A stretch of DNA of 64,000 bases from Winogradskyella eximia (GTDB lineage Bacteria; Bacteroidota; Bacteroidia; Flavobacteriales; Flavobacteriaceae), in contig NZ_QRDV01000006.1 of NCBI RefSeq assembly GCF_003386165.1, positions 62,001-126,000 of the forward strand, given 5' to 3'. The notes under the pieces are model-generated. The model was not told where the DNA came from and did not search any database. It saw only the letters and a program-made list of their open reading frames with translations. A program made the position numbers and the translations under genes. This document shows positions 36,831-45,563 of this stretch, in pieces. Position 1 is the first letter of the stretch, and every line of letters starts with the position of its first letter.

Positions 36831-38339
36831 ATGAAAACGATAAGATATAGCATATTAGCACTCTTAATTTTTACTGTAATGAGTTGTAATTCTGAAAAAA
36901 AAGAAAGTAAAAACTTAAATGTTGAGGTTTATGAAACTTCAGAAAGCGGGAATAAACTCACTAGAATTACCGAGTTTTCTAAAGTAGATTCTTCAGCGGT
37001 TATAAAATTATTACCAGAGCAAAAATTTCAAACTATAACAGGTTTTGGTGGTTCGTTTACGGAATCTTCAGCTTATTTATTAAACAAGTTGAGTAAAAGG
37101 AATCGCGATACTATTCTTCAAGCTTATTTTGCTGAAGATGGTGCACGTTATTCATTAACAAGGACTCATATTGCGTCTTGTGATTTTTCATTAAATAATT
37201 ATACTTACGCACCAGAGGCAGATGATATGGAATTGAAAAGCTTCAATATTGAAGAGGACCGTGATGATTTAATTCCTATGATAAAAGATGCTCAGGCTAT
37301 TTCTCAAGATGGATTTAAAATTATTTCTTCACCTTGGTCTTCACCACCATGGATGAAAGATAACAAAGCCTATGTTGGAGGAAAATTGTTACCTAAATAC
37401 TACGATGTATTCGCATTATATTTTTCAAAATATTTAGAAGCTTATAAAGCCGAAGGGATTGATATTTGGGGACTGACGCCTGTTAATGAACCACACGGAA
37501 ATGGAAATAATTGGGAAAGTATGCACTTTTCACCAGAAGAGGAAACTGATTTTGTGCAAAACCATTTAGGTCCTAAGTTAGAAGCGGACGGTTTTGGCAA
37601 AGTGAATATTCTAGGTTATGACCAAAATAGAGCAGGCTTAAATGAGTGGGTGGATGCAATGTTTAAGGATGAAGCATCTTCAAAGTATTTTGCAGGTACA
37701 GCAATTCATTGGTACGAAAGTACATTTGATTACTTACCAGAAGCATTGCAATATGCACATAATAAAGCACCAAACAAATATCTTATTGAAACTGAAGGTT
37801 GTGTAGATTCTGAAATCCCGAAATGGGAAGATGATGCATGGTATTGGAAAAAAGAAGCTACAGATTGGGGTTGGGATTGGGCTTCGCCAGAAGACAAACA
37901 CTTACACCCAAAATATGCACCAGTAAATCGTTATGCCAGAGATATCATTGGTTGCCTTAACAATTGGGTAGATGGTTGGGTAGATTGGAACATGGTTTTA
38001 GATAAACAAGGTGGTCCAAATTGGTTCGAAAATTGGTGTGTTGCACCAGTCATTGTAGACCCAGTAGCTGATGAGGTGTACTTCACACCATTGTATTACA
38101 CTATGGCTCATTTTAGTAAATACATAAGACCAGGAGCAGAAGTTATTGGTGTAGAAAATGCCGATGCCGATTTAATGGTGACTGCAGCTAAAAATCCAGA
38201 TGGTTCAATTGCTGTTGTATTATTCAACGAAGGTAAAATGTCTAAAGACTTTACGTTAATGCTTGGTGAAGAAACGGTAAAAGTAAAGATTAATCAACAA
38301 GCTATTCAAACGATTTTAATTCCAACTAAAACTAAATAA
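36831..38339 (+). CDS. GH30 beta-glucanase lipoprotein (probable beta-1,6-glucanase)
   Basis: A 502-residue lipoprotein (Cys19 in TVMSC) with the GH30 pattern: QTITGFGGSFTESSA near residue 70, acid/base Glu220 in TPVNEPHGN, and nucleophile Glu322 in ETEGCVD. A C-terminal beta-sandwich ends at residue 502. GH30 enzymes of laminarin loci remove or cut beta-1,6-linked glucose branches, clearing the beta-1,3 backbone for GH16 and GH17; that is family knowledge. The specificity is inferred. The transporter ATG follows the stop after a single base. Confidence 0.88.
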   Translation: MKTIRYSILALLIFTVMSCNSEKKESKNLNVEVYETSESGNKLTRITEFSKVDSSAVIKLLPEQKFQTITGFGGSFTESSAYLLNKLSKRNRDTILQAYFAEDGARYSLTRTHIASCDFSLNNYTYAPEADDMELKSFNIEEDRDDLIPMIKDAQAISQDGFKIISSPWSSPPWMKDNKAYVGGKLLPKYYDVFALYFSKYLEAYKAEGIDIWGLTPVNEPHGNGNNWESMHFSPEEETDFVQNHLGPKLEADGFGKVNILGYDQNRAGLNEWVDAMFKDEASSKYFAGTAIHWYESTFDYLPEALQYAHNKAPNKYLIETEGCVDSEIPKWEDDAWYWKKEATDWGWDWASPEDKHLHPKYAPVNRYARDIIGCLNNWVDGWVDWNMVLDKQGGPNWFENWCVAPVIVDPVADEVYFTPLYYTMAHFSKYIRPGAEVIGVENADADLMVTAAKNPDGSIAVVLFNEGKMSKDFTLMLGEETVKVKINQQAIQTILIPTKTK

Positions 38340-38340
38340 T

Positions 38341-39753
38341 ATGTCCACATTAGCCAATAAAGTTCCGTTAGGTCAAAAAGTTGCATTTGGATTGGGTATG
38401 CTCGCTAATCAAATGTTTCCGGCTGTTATTGGTATTTTTATTGTGGTATTGGTTAAAGATTTAGGTTTTCCAGGTTGGATGTGGGGCGTTATTTCTCTCG
38501 TTCCAAGACTTTTTGATGCCATTACAGACCCAATTATGGGTTATATCTCAGATAATACTAAATCGCGTTGGGGAAGACGTAGACAATATGTTTTTATCGG
38601 AGCCGTATTAATGGGTGTTGCCTTTGTAATTATGTGGCAGCTCTTTAGAGAAAATTCACTAGACTATAACTTTTGGTATTTCTTATTGTGGTCGTTTGTG
38701 TTTTATTTAGGCTTAACGATTTTTAGCGTGCCGTACGTAGCAATGGGTTATGAAATGAGTGATGATTTTCATGAGCGTACAAGCATCATGGCAGTCGCAC
38801 AATGGATTGGTCAATGGGCTTGGGTAATTGCACCTTGGTTTTGGGTTATTATGTACGATCCAGAATGGTATCCTACTGCTGATGTTGCAGTACGAGAATT
38901 GGCCATTTGGGTCGGAATTATATTTGCAATTTGCGCTATGGTACCAGCCATATTTATAAAAAGTAAATCCACAGTTAATGAAGATTATTCACCATTAACC
39001 TTGAAGAATATTGGTGGTAGTTTAAAAGAAATTGGAAATAATTTTGTGGAGGCATTCAAATCAGTGCCATTTAAAAAACTTTGTTTTGCTACATTTTTTG
39101 TTTTTAATGCTTTTAATACGGTTGCGAGTTTCACATTTTTTATTATCGTCTATTATCTTTTTAATGGCGATGCTGCAGCTGCAGGTATTTGGCCAACGTT
39201 ATTTGGGAGTGTTGGTGCTCTAGTGACTACATTTCTTGTAATTCCTATAGTCGCTAAAATGTCGAAAGTTCTAGGAAAGAAAAAAGCATTTATGGTATCA
39301 CAAGGTATTTCAGTGATAGGTTATATTATGTTGTGGTTCTTATTTATTCCTGGAAAACCTTATATGTTTTTATTCGCATTGCCTTTCTTTTCTTTTGGAA
39401 TAGGTGGCTTGTTTACTCTTATGATGTCTATGACGGCAGATGTAATCGATTTAGATGAATTAAAAACAGGGAAACGACGCGAAGGTGTTTTTGGTGCGAT
39501 TTACTGGTGGATGGTAAAATTTGGTTTCGGAATTGCAGGTGGATTAAGTGGAGCAATTTTGTCAATTATTGGGTTTGATTCTGCTATAGACGTGCAAACC
39601 GAAGGCGCTATTACTGGACTAAGATTATTTTTTACCGGATTTCCAATATTAGGAACTCTTGCTGCCATGTATATAATGCGTAACTATGATTTAACAGAAG
39701 AACGCTCTAATGAAATTAGGGCAGAATTAGATAGTCGTAAACCTGTAGAATAG
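38341..39753 (+). CDS. MFS sugar symporter, GPH family
   Basis: A 470-residue inner-membrane protein with about 12 TM helices and the glycoside-pentoside-hexuronide:cation symporter signature. The loop DAITDPIMGYISDNTKSRWG followed by RRRQY is diagnostic. A second conserved region is TADVIDLDELKTGKRREG near residue 375. It should bring gluco-oligosaccharides or glucose released in the periplasm into the cytoplasm. Its place between periplasmic GHs and a cytoplasmic GH17, in an operon with the phosphorylase, supports oligosaccharide uptake. Confidence 0.9.
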   Translation: MSTLANKVPLGQKVAFGLGMLANQMFPAVIGIFIVVLVKDLGFPGWMWGVISLVPRLFDAITDPIMGYISDNTKSRWGRRRQYVFIGAVLMGVAFVIMWQLFRENSLDYNFWYFLLWSFVFYLGLTIFSVPYVAMGYEMSDDFHERTSIMAVAQWIGQWAWVIAPWFWVIMYDPEWYPTADVAVRELAIWVGIIFAICAMVPAIFIKSKSTVNEDYSPLTLKNIGGSLKEIGNNFVEAFKSVPFKKLCFATFFVFNAFNTVASFTFFIIVYYLFNGDAAAAGIWPTLFGSVGALVTTFLVIPIVAKMSKVLGKKKAFMVSQGISVIGYIMLWFLFIPGKPYMFLFALPFFSFGIGGLFTLMMSMTADVIDLDELKTGKRREGVFGAIYWWMVKFGFGIAGGLSGAILSIIGFDSAIDVQTEGAITGLRLFFTGFPILGTLAAMYIMRNYDLTEERSNEIRAELDSRKPVE

Positions 39754-39781
39754 TTAAGGTATCACAAGAAAACACTGAATT

Positions 39782-40666
39782 ATGTCTATTAGAGAAGAGA
39801 AATTTTTTGCGTTAGGGTCTACAGAATGCGCTCATAAAGATATAAATGAGTTAAAAACTTTATATAAAGAATATTTATCTCGAGGTACTCATGGACTTTG
39901 TTTTAGTCCTTATATGGATGGGCAAGAACCTGGTGATGAACTTTGCGAAGCTCAAATAAGAAGACGAATCGAAATCATAAAACCTTATACAAAATGGATT
40001 CGTTCATTCTCTTGTACGGAAGGTAATGAGCTAATTCCAAAAATAGCTAAAGAGTATGGCTTAAAAACATTAGTTGGTGCATGGTTAGGTGATGATAAGG
40101 AAATTAATAAAAGTGAAATTGCTGGACTCATAGAATTAGCAAATCAAGGCTATGTAGATATTGCCGCTGTAGGTAACGAAGTGATGTATCGTGGTGATTT
40201 AACAGAAGAAGAATTGATTCAGCATATTTATAATGTAAAACAATCAATTAAAAATGTTCCGGTTGGGTATGTAGATGCGTACTACGAGTTTGCTGACCGT
40301 CCTAATATCACGGAAGCCTGTGATGTTGTTTTAGCAAATTGTTATCCGTTTTGGGAAGGCTGCGACCAAGATTATGCTTTATTATATATGAAAGATATGT
40401 ATAATAGAGCCTTAAAAGCAGGTCAAGGAAAAAAAGTAATTATTACAGAAACAGGTTGGCCAAATAAAGGTTCTAATCTATATGGTGCTTTTCCTTCAGA
40501 AGAAAATGCTATAAAGTATTTTATCAATTCCCAACAATGGTCTAAAGAGGAAGATATAGATATGTTCTACTTTTCATCTTTTGATGAATCTTGGAAGGTT
40601 GGTCCGGAAGGCGATGTTGGTGCTTCTTGGGGAATTTGGGATAAAAATGAAACGCTCAAATTTTAA
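39782..40666 (+). CDS. Cytoplasmic GH17 family glycosidase
   Basis: A 294-residue protein with no signal peptide, so likely cytoplasmic. Acid/base Glu133 (AVGNEVMYRG) and nucleophile Glu223 (IITETGWPNKG) match GH17, and the AxxNE plus ETGWP spacing is typical. It differs strongly from the lipoprotein GH17 at 34476. It probably works with the phosphorylase on imported beta-1,3-oligoglucosides, either trimming from an end or rearranging chains. It ends the operon that begins at 30999. A long non-coding stretch follows. Confidence 0.88.
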   Translation: MSIREEKFFALGSTECAHKDINELKTLYKEYLSRGTHGLCFSPYMDGQEPGDELCEAQIRRRIEIIKPYTKWIRSFSCTEGNELIPKIAKEYGLKTLVGAWLGDDKEINKSEIAGLIELANQGYVDIAAVGNEVMYRGDLTEEELIQHIYNVKQSIKNVPVGYVDAYYEFADRPNITEACDVVLANCYPFWEGCDQDYALLYMKDMYNRALKAGQGKKVIITETGWPNKGSNLYGAFPSEENAIKYFINSQQWSKEEDIDMFYFSSFDESWKVGPEGDVGASWGIWDKNETLKF

Positions 40667-41068
40667 ATTACTCTAATCAATTTAAGTAAAAATCTGAGAT
40701 GTTTTTAAAGCGCCTCCACTTCATTATATATTAAAAGGCGTCAAAATTGGTAACTATAAATCTAACAGTTAGTTATGCGTCTTTAATTCTGTCAAAACAC
40801 GACCTATACATTACCACAACATTTCGTTATTTAGTAGATTTTTATAGGGTAACAGTAATTTTAAATGTCTTGTAATCCCTTTATTTTTATGGGCTAATTG
40901 AATAATGTCGTTTTAAATTAAAAAAATCAACTGTTGTATGGTTTAGGTATTGTACTATTTGTAAATATATCAATTTATTGACGGTATATTTATCAGAACA
41001 GCAGTATTGAATTGTGATTTTTATAAATACTGCAATTTTTTAATAAATATTAACTAAACTATAAAACG
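40667..41068. other. 402-bp non-coding stretch between the GH operon and the secreted-protein unit
   Basis: No credible gene is seen on either strand. It contains, in order, a weak inverted repeat (CGCCT 40711-40715 / AGGCG 40736-40740), a TAAAGCGC octamer shared with the phosphorylase upstream region, the ACCTATACA site at 40802-40834, and an AT-rich leader before the ATG at 41069. A TACTATTTG near 40957 loosely resembles a -7 box. It is most likely a long regulatory region. Confidence 0.6.
40802..40834 (+). promoter_or_regulatory. Second ACCTATACA site, upstream of the secreted binding-protein genes
   Basis: ACCTATACAT (40802-40811) is followed exactly 11 bp later by a degenerate copy ACCACAACA (40813-40821) and by ATTTAG at 40829. 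The susC site has the same order: motif, motif 11 bp later, ATTTAG 17 bp after the last copy (16 bp here). The shared layout suggests one regulator controls both units. Confidence 0.5.
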
Positions 41069-43318
41069 ATGAAAAAAATTACATTATTTCTAATCCTTAT
41101 GGCAATGTCATTTGGGTATTCACAAACATTACCACTCGATTTTGAATCAGCCACTACATGGATAGATTTTGATGGTGGTGCTGTTACTACCATTGCAAAT
41201 CCACAAAGTAATGGAGATAACGGTTCTGCAAATGTTGGTCAAATGGTAAAAAGTGTTGGTCAAGTTTGGGGAGGTAGTGCCTTAGTAATGAGTTCTACTA
41301 TGGATTTTACAGCGAATAATACGTTTTCTATGAAAGCTTATTCAATAAAAGCAGGAACTAAAGTATTAATGAAGGTGGAAAACTCTACAGATGCTGGAAT
41401 TAATTATGAAAAAGAAGTCACTATGGCAACAACAAATGCATGGGAGACTTTAGTTTTTGATTATTCAGCCATACCAGCAAATACTTATGACAAAATTGTT
41501 ATAATATTTGATTTAGGTACAATGGGAGATGGTACAGCAGATTTTACTTATTATTTTGATGATATTACATTATATGATAATGGAGGTGGAACAGGATCTG
41601 CAGGGTCTTTACCTTTAGATTTTGAAACTGCTACCACTTGGGTAGATTTTGATGGCGGTGAAGTTACCACAATCGCTAATCCACAAAGTAATGGAGATAA
41701 CAATTCTGCTAGTGTTGGTCAAATGATAAAAAATGCTGGACAAGTTTGGGGAGGAAGTTCAATTGCATTAAGTTCTGCTATGGATTTTACAGCGAATAAT
41801 ACGTTTTCTATGAAAGCTTATTCAATTAAAGCTGGAACTAAGGTTTTAATGAAAGTAGAAAACTCTGGAGACGCAGGAATCAGTTATGAAAAAGAAGTCA
41901 CCATGACAACTACAAATACATGGGAGACTTTAGTATTTGATTACTCAGGTATACCTGCTAACACTTATGATAAAATTGTAGTGATTTTTGATTTAGGAAC
42001 TATGGGAGACGGAACAGCAAATTTCACGTACTACTTTGATGATGTTACTCTATATAATGATGGAGGAGCTGGTTCTGCTTTAGCATTACCATTCGATTTT
42101 GAAACAGAACCAAACACAACAGATTTTGTTGACTTTGATGGTGGAGCAGCATCAGTGATTGCTAATCCACAATCGGTAGCACCCAACACAAGCGCCAATG
42201 TAGCACAGATAATAAGAGATGGTGGACAAATTTGGGGAGGAAGTAAAGTAACTTTAGGAAATAACCTTGATTTCTCTACACTTGGAGGTATTTCTATGAA
42301 AGTATTTACTACAGCGCCAATTGGTACAACTGTTAAATTAAAATTAGAAGGAACTGGAGAAACTGAAGTAGATCAATTAACAACAGTTTCTGGAGCTTGG
42401 GAAACCTTAACTTGGGATTTTACAGGTCAACCTGCTAACTTTAATACTTTAGTATTTATGTTTGATTTTGGTAATTTAGGAGATGGTACTGCGACTTCCA
42501 CATTTCTTTTTGATGATGTAGAGCAAATAGATGTAACAGGTGGATTGGATCAAATAGATCATCCAGTAGATTTTGAAGGAGCAACTACAAACTATGCAGT
42601 AACAGATTTTGGAGGAAATGCATCTACTTTAATTGTAGATCCAACAGACTCTGGTAATATGGTAATTCAAACAGTTAAAACCACAGGAGCTGCAACATGG
42701 GCAGGAACTACTATTGGAACGGCTACAGGGTTTGCTACAAATCTTCCGTTTTCAGGAACGGCCTCTAAAATGTACGTGAGTGTATGGTCTCCAGATGCAA
42801 ACATTCCAGTTCGTTTAAAAGTTGAAGACGCAAATGACGTAACGCATACTTGCGAAACAGAGGCTATGACTAGTGTTTCAATGGGCTGGGAAACATTAGA
42901 ATTTGATTTTAACAATCAAGCAACAGGAACGGAGTCACTAAGTGTTGGTTTAGCTAACGGTTGGGTTTACAATAAGGCATCTATTTTCTTTAATTTTGGA
43001 ACTGAGGGAGCTACAGCAGGTGAAAAAATATATTATTTTGATAATGTATCTTTTGGAACTTCATTAGGAATTATTGATACTGAATTATCAGAATTTAAGG
43101 TATATCCTAATCCTACAAATTCAATTTGGAATGTAAAAACAAACAATCAAAATATTACTTCTGTTGGAGTATATGATATATTAGGCAAGCAAGTTCTTTT
43201 ATTAAAAGCAAATGCAACAGAAGTTGCAATTGATGCTACAGAATTAGTAAATGGAATTTATTTAGTTAAGATTTTATCTACTAAAGGCTCTAAAACGCTT
43301 AAATTAGTTAAAAACTAA
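41069..43318 (+). CDS. Secreted multi-repeat glycan-binding protein with T9SS sorting domain
   Basis: A 749-residue secreted protein with signal peptide 1-19 and four beta-sandwich repeats: about 21-180, 181-339, 340-492 and 493-665. Each repeat runs from a DFE or DFD opening (FDFETE, VDFDGG) to a strand such as YYFDDITLY, a layout typical of carbohydrate-binding jelly rolls. Repeats 1 and 2 are nearly identical. A type A T9SS C-terminal domain covers about 675-749 (FKVYPNPT, VYDILGKQV, NGIYLVKI, LKLVKN). No catalytic residues are seen. It is probably an abundant surface or extracellular glucan binder; the ligand is inferred. Confidence 0.82.
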   Translation: MKKITLFLILMAMSFGYSQTLPLDFESATTWIDFDGGAVTTIANPQSNGDNGSANVGQMVKSVGQVWGGSALVMSSTMDFTANNTFSMKAYSIKAGTKVLMKVENSTDAGINYEKEVTMATTNAWETLVFDYSAIPANTYDKIVIIFDLGTMGDGTADFTYYFDDITLYDNGGGTGSAGSLPLDFETATTWVDFDGGEVTTIANPQSNGDNNSASVGQMIKNAGQVWGGSSIALSSAMDFTANNTFSMKAYSIKAGTKVLMKVENSGDAGISYEKEVTMTTTNTWETLVFDYSGIPANTYDKIVVIFDLGTMGDGTANFTYYFDDVTLYNDGGAGSALALPFDFETEPNTTDFVDFDGGAASVIANPQSVAPNTSANVAQIIRDGGQIWGGSKVTLGNNLDFSTLGGISMKVFTTAPIGTTVKLKLEGTGETEVDQLTTVSGAWETLTWDFTGQPANFNTLVFMFDFGNLGDGTATSTFLFDDVEQIDVTGGLDQIDHPVDFEGATTNYAVTDFGGNASTLIVDPTDSGNMVIQTVKTTGAATWAGTTIGTATGFATNLPFSGTASKMYVSVWSPDANIPVRLKVEDANDVTHTCETEAMTSVSMGWETLEFDFNNQATGTESLSVGLANGWVYNKASIFFNFGTEGATAGEKIYYFDNVSFGTSLGIIDTELSEFKVYPNPTNSIWNVKTNNQNITSVGVYDILGKQVLLLKANATEVAIDATELVNGIYLVKILSTKGSKTLKLVKN
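41129..43063 (+). repeat. Four tandem domain repeats, the first two with an exact 480-bp period
   Basis: Repeat 1 is 41129-41608, repeat 2 is 41609-42085, repeat 3 is 42086-42544 and repeat 4 is about 42545-43063. Repeats 1 and 2 share a 49-bp identical run (41298-41346 and 41778-41826) exactly 480 bp apart, pointing to recent duplication or gene conversion. Repeats 3 and 4 are diverged. Confidence 0.85.
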
Positions 43319-43343
43319 TTTTTATATTCATTAATAGCAATTT

Positions 43344-43376
43344 AAAAGAGCGTATCAACTACGCTCTTTTTTTTTA
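43344..43376 (+). terminator. Strong rho-independent terminator after the repeat protein
   Basis: An 11-bp perfect stem AAAAGAGCGTA / TACGCTCTTTT with a 5-nt loop is followed by a run of T. The stem core is the same as in the terminator after the next gene. Confidence 0.9.
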
Positions 43377-43427
43377 TTTAGAAATCATTCAATATCTTTA
43401 TAAGATTAACTAAATAAAACAATAATT

Positions 43428-44411
43428 ATGAAAAAAATTACTTTTTTAATTTCAATGCTATTAATTAGCATTATTTCTGTTGCACAAAGTAATATCACAT
43501 TTAGTGTTGATATGGCTGGTGAAACTTTTACACAGGCTTATGTCAGTGGAAGTATAAATGGATGGAGTGGAGATGCCAATCCATTGACCAACACAACAGG
43601 TACAATATGGGAAGCTACATTACCAATAATGGATGGTGAGTATGAGTATAAATTTACTTATGATAATTGGGCAGGACAGGATACTTTTACTCAAGGGGAT
43701 GTCTGTACAATTACAAATTATGGTAACACAAACAGACGCTTAGTTGTAGCGGGTTCTGATATGGTGTTGCCAACAGCTATGTTTAGTCAATGTGCAGAAT
43801 CAAATGACGGTACTGATGGACCTTTTGTTATTACTATGTCTGTAGATATGAGTGCGTATTCAGGTACATTAGGAACAGTATACGTTAATGGTGAAAACTT
43901 TAATGATCAAGGTTTTGGTGCTTGGTGTGGATCTTGTGGAAATGAAATGACTGATATGGGTAATGGAATTTGGGAAAAAACATTAACATTAGAGGAATAT
44001 GCGTATCAGTTTAAATTTACTGTAGATGGATGGGTTGATCAAGAAACTTTTGCTCCTGGAGATGCTCAAACATCAACAGACGGGACATTCACCAACAGAT
44101 ATATCAAGGTTGATGGTAATAAAACTATAAATTTTGTTTGGAATGCGCCTCAGCAAACATTAAGTACTCGTAATTTTGAAACGGCTAAGTTTAAAGTGTT
44201 TCCTAATCCAACATTAAACACATGGAATATTCAAGCAAATAACCAAGTGAAAAAGGTTGTGGTAGTAGATATTTTAGGAAAGCAAGTGGTAAGTTTAAAG
44301 CCAAATACAACGGATATTGCAATCAATGCATCACAGTTAAAAGATGGTATATATTTAGCAAAAATAACAACCAATGTTGGTACAAAAACTATTAAACTAA
44401 TCAAAAATTAG
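43428..44411 (+). CDS. Secreted protein with two CBM48/AMPK-like domains and T9SS sorting domain
   Basis: A 327-residue secreted protein with signal peptide 1-19 (MKKITFLISMLLISIISVAQ). It has two E-set domains like AMPK glycogen-binding modules: about 22-115 (VSGSINGWSG, GEYEYKFTYDNW) and about 133-237 (VYVNGENFND, YAYQFKFTVDGW). A type A T9SS domain covers about 255-327 (KVFPNPTLNTW, VVDILGKQVV, LKDGIYLAKI). Tryptophans in each domain suit glycan stacking. It has no enzyme signature and is probably a secreted binding protein of the glucan locus. It is separated from the previous gene by a strong terminator, so it has its own promoter or depends on read-through. Confidence 0.78.
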   Translation: MKKITFLISMLLISIISVAQSNITFSVDMAGETFTQAYVSGSINGWSGDANPLTNTTGTIWEATLPIMDGEYEYKFTYDNWAGQDTFTQGDVCTITNYGNTNRRLVVAGSDMVLPTAMFSQCAESNDGTDGPFVITMSVDMSAYSGTLGTVYVNGENFNDQGFGAWCGSCGNEMTDMGNGIWEKTLTLEEYAYQFKFTVDGWVDQETFAPGDAQTSTDGTFTNRYIKVDGNKTINFVWNAPQQTLSTRNFETAKFKVFPNPTLNTWNIQANNQVKKVVVVDILGKQVVSLKPNTTDIAINASQLKDGIYLAKITTNVGTKTIKLIKN

Positions 44412-44435
44412 TTTATATAATTTCTTAATACAATT

Positions 44436-44466
44436 AAAGAGCGTATATTTTACGCTCTTTTTTACT
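44436..44466 (+). terminator. Strong rho-independent terminator, stem shared with the preceding gene's terminator
   Basis: A 10-bp stem AAAGAGCGTA / TACGCTCTTT with loop TATTT is followed by TTTTT. The same arms are found at 43344-43370, only the loop differing. It ends close to the LacI gene start, leaving about 20 bp for its leader. Confidence 0.88.
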
Positions 44467-44486
44467 TTAAATTTAATATTATAAAA

Positions 44487-45500
44487 ATGACAACACTTAA
44501 AGAATTAGCGGCCTTATTAAATATCTCTGTTTCTACGGTTTCAAAGGCTTTAAACGATAGTCATGAAATTAGTGAAAATACGAGAATCCGTGTTAAGGAA
44601 TTGGCGACTAAACTAAACTACAAGCCAAATAGAATTGCCCAACAGCTCAAAACAAATAAGTCTAAAACGATAGGAGTAATTCTTCCAACGGTTACAAATC
44701 CTTTTTTTGCTGAGGTATTACATGGTATTGAAATGGCTGCAACAGATAGTGACTATGATATAATTGTTTGTTTGTCTAATGAAACCTTACATAAGGAAAA
44801 ACGAAGTTTAGAATTGTTGTCTAATGGAAGTGTTGATGGTTTTATTATGGCTGTGGCTAGAGAGAGTCAAGTTAAAAAAGAAACCGATCATATTAACGCA
44901 ATCATAAAAAGTAAACTACCTGTTTTAATGTTTGATCGTGTGGTTAGTGATATTGAATGTAATAAAGTGATTGTAGATGATTTTCAATGTGTTTATGAAG
45001 CAACTGAGTATTTGATTTTAAAAGAAAAGCGTAAAAATATTCTGTTGGTAAGTAATATCGAAGAATTAAGTGTTGGTAAATTAAGAATAGAAGGGTATTC
45101 AAAAGCCTTAGAAGATCATAATTTAAAACCTGTAATATTAAAACTAGATAACGCTAAAGATGAGGATGTGGAGAATAAAATTTACAATTACTTAAAAAGT
45201 AATACATCCATTGATGCTATTCTTTCTATAGATCACGTAACAGGTATTGTTGCTATTAATATGGCTAAAAAATTAGGAAAGGTTATACCTAAAGATTTAT
45301 CTGTTGTAGGTTTTGGCTATGAGCACACACAATTACTATCGAGTCCTAAAATTTCAATTATTCATCAGAAAGCACATAAAATAGGTGAAATGTCTACCAT
45401 GCTGTTAATAGATAATATTAAGGACGAATCCCTTAGGTCTAAAACTATTGTTGTGCCAAGTGAACTTAAATTAAGTGGGTCTACACAAACTAAATTCTAA
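44487..45500 (+). CDS. LacI-family transcriptional regulator
   Basis: A 337-residue LacI/GalR protein. The N-terminal HTH (TLKELAALLNISVSTVSKAL) and hinge helix (NYKPNRIAQQLK) are complete. A periplasmic-binding-protein-like sensor domain follows (about 60-337: IGVILPTVTNPFFAEVLHGI, VDGFIMAV, DLSVVGFGYEH). It is placed at the end of the glucan locus and probably senses a cytoplasmic sugar such as glucose, a short oligoglucoside or a phosphorylated intermediate. A CG-centred palindrome upstream of the phosphorylase gene is one possible target. Little leader sequence remains after the preceding terminator. Confidence 0.92.
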   Translation: MTTLKELAALLNISVSTVSKALNDSHEISENTRIRVKELATKLNYKPNRIAQQLKTNKSKTIGVILPTVTNPFFAEVLHGIEMAATDSDYDIIVCLSNETLHKEKRSLELLSNGSVDGFIMAVARESQVKKETDHINAIIKSKLPVLMFDRVVSDIECNKVIVDDFQCVYEATEYLILKEKRKNILLVSNIEELSVGKLRIEGYSKALEDHNLKPVILKLDNAKDEDVENKIYNYLKSNTSIDAILSIDHVTGIVAINMAKKLGKVIPKDLSVVGFGYEHTQLLSSPKISIIHQKAHKIGEMSTMLLIDNIKDESLRSKTIVVPSELKLSGSTQTKF

Positions 45501-45513
45501 AATTAAAGCATAA

Positions 45514-45543
45514 AAAAAAGCCTGATTTTCATCAGACTTTAAT
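45514..45543. terminator. Bidirectional hairpin terminator between the LacI and lipoprotein genes
   Basis: The stem AAAGCCTGAT / ATCAGACTTT (one C-A mismatch) has a TTTC loop. An A-run precedes it, so on the minus strand it ends in a strong T-run, serving the leftward lipoprotein gene best and the LacI gene less well. Confidence 0.75.
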
Positions 45544-45563
45544 ACTTTTATAAAAGTAAGATA

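Noticed and set aside
40711..40740. CGCCT/AGGCG inverted repeat as a terminator after the cytoplasmic GH17 gene
   Set aside because: Arms are only 5 bp, the loop is 20 nt, and no T-run follows.
40667..41068. A small RNA or tRNA gene in the longest non-coding stretch
   Set aside because: No cloverleaf, strong hairpin with T-run or CCA-like end was seen; the stretch reads as a regulatory region.
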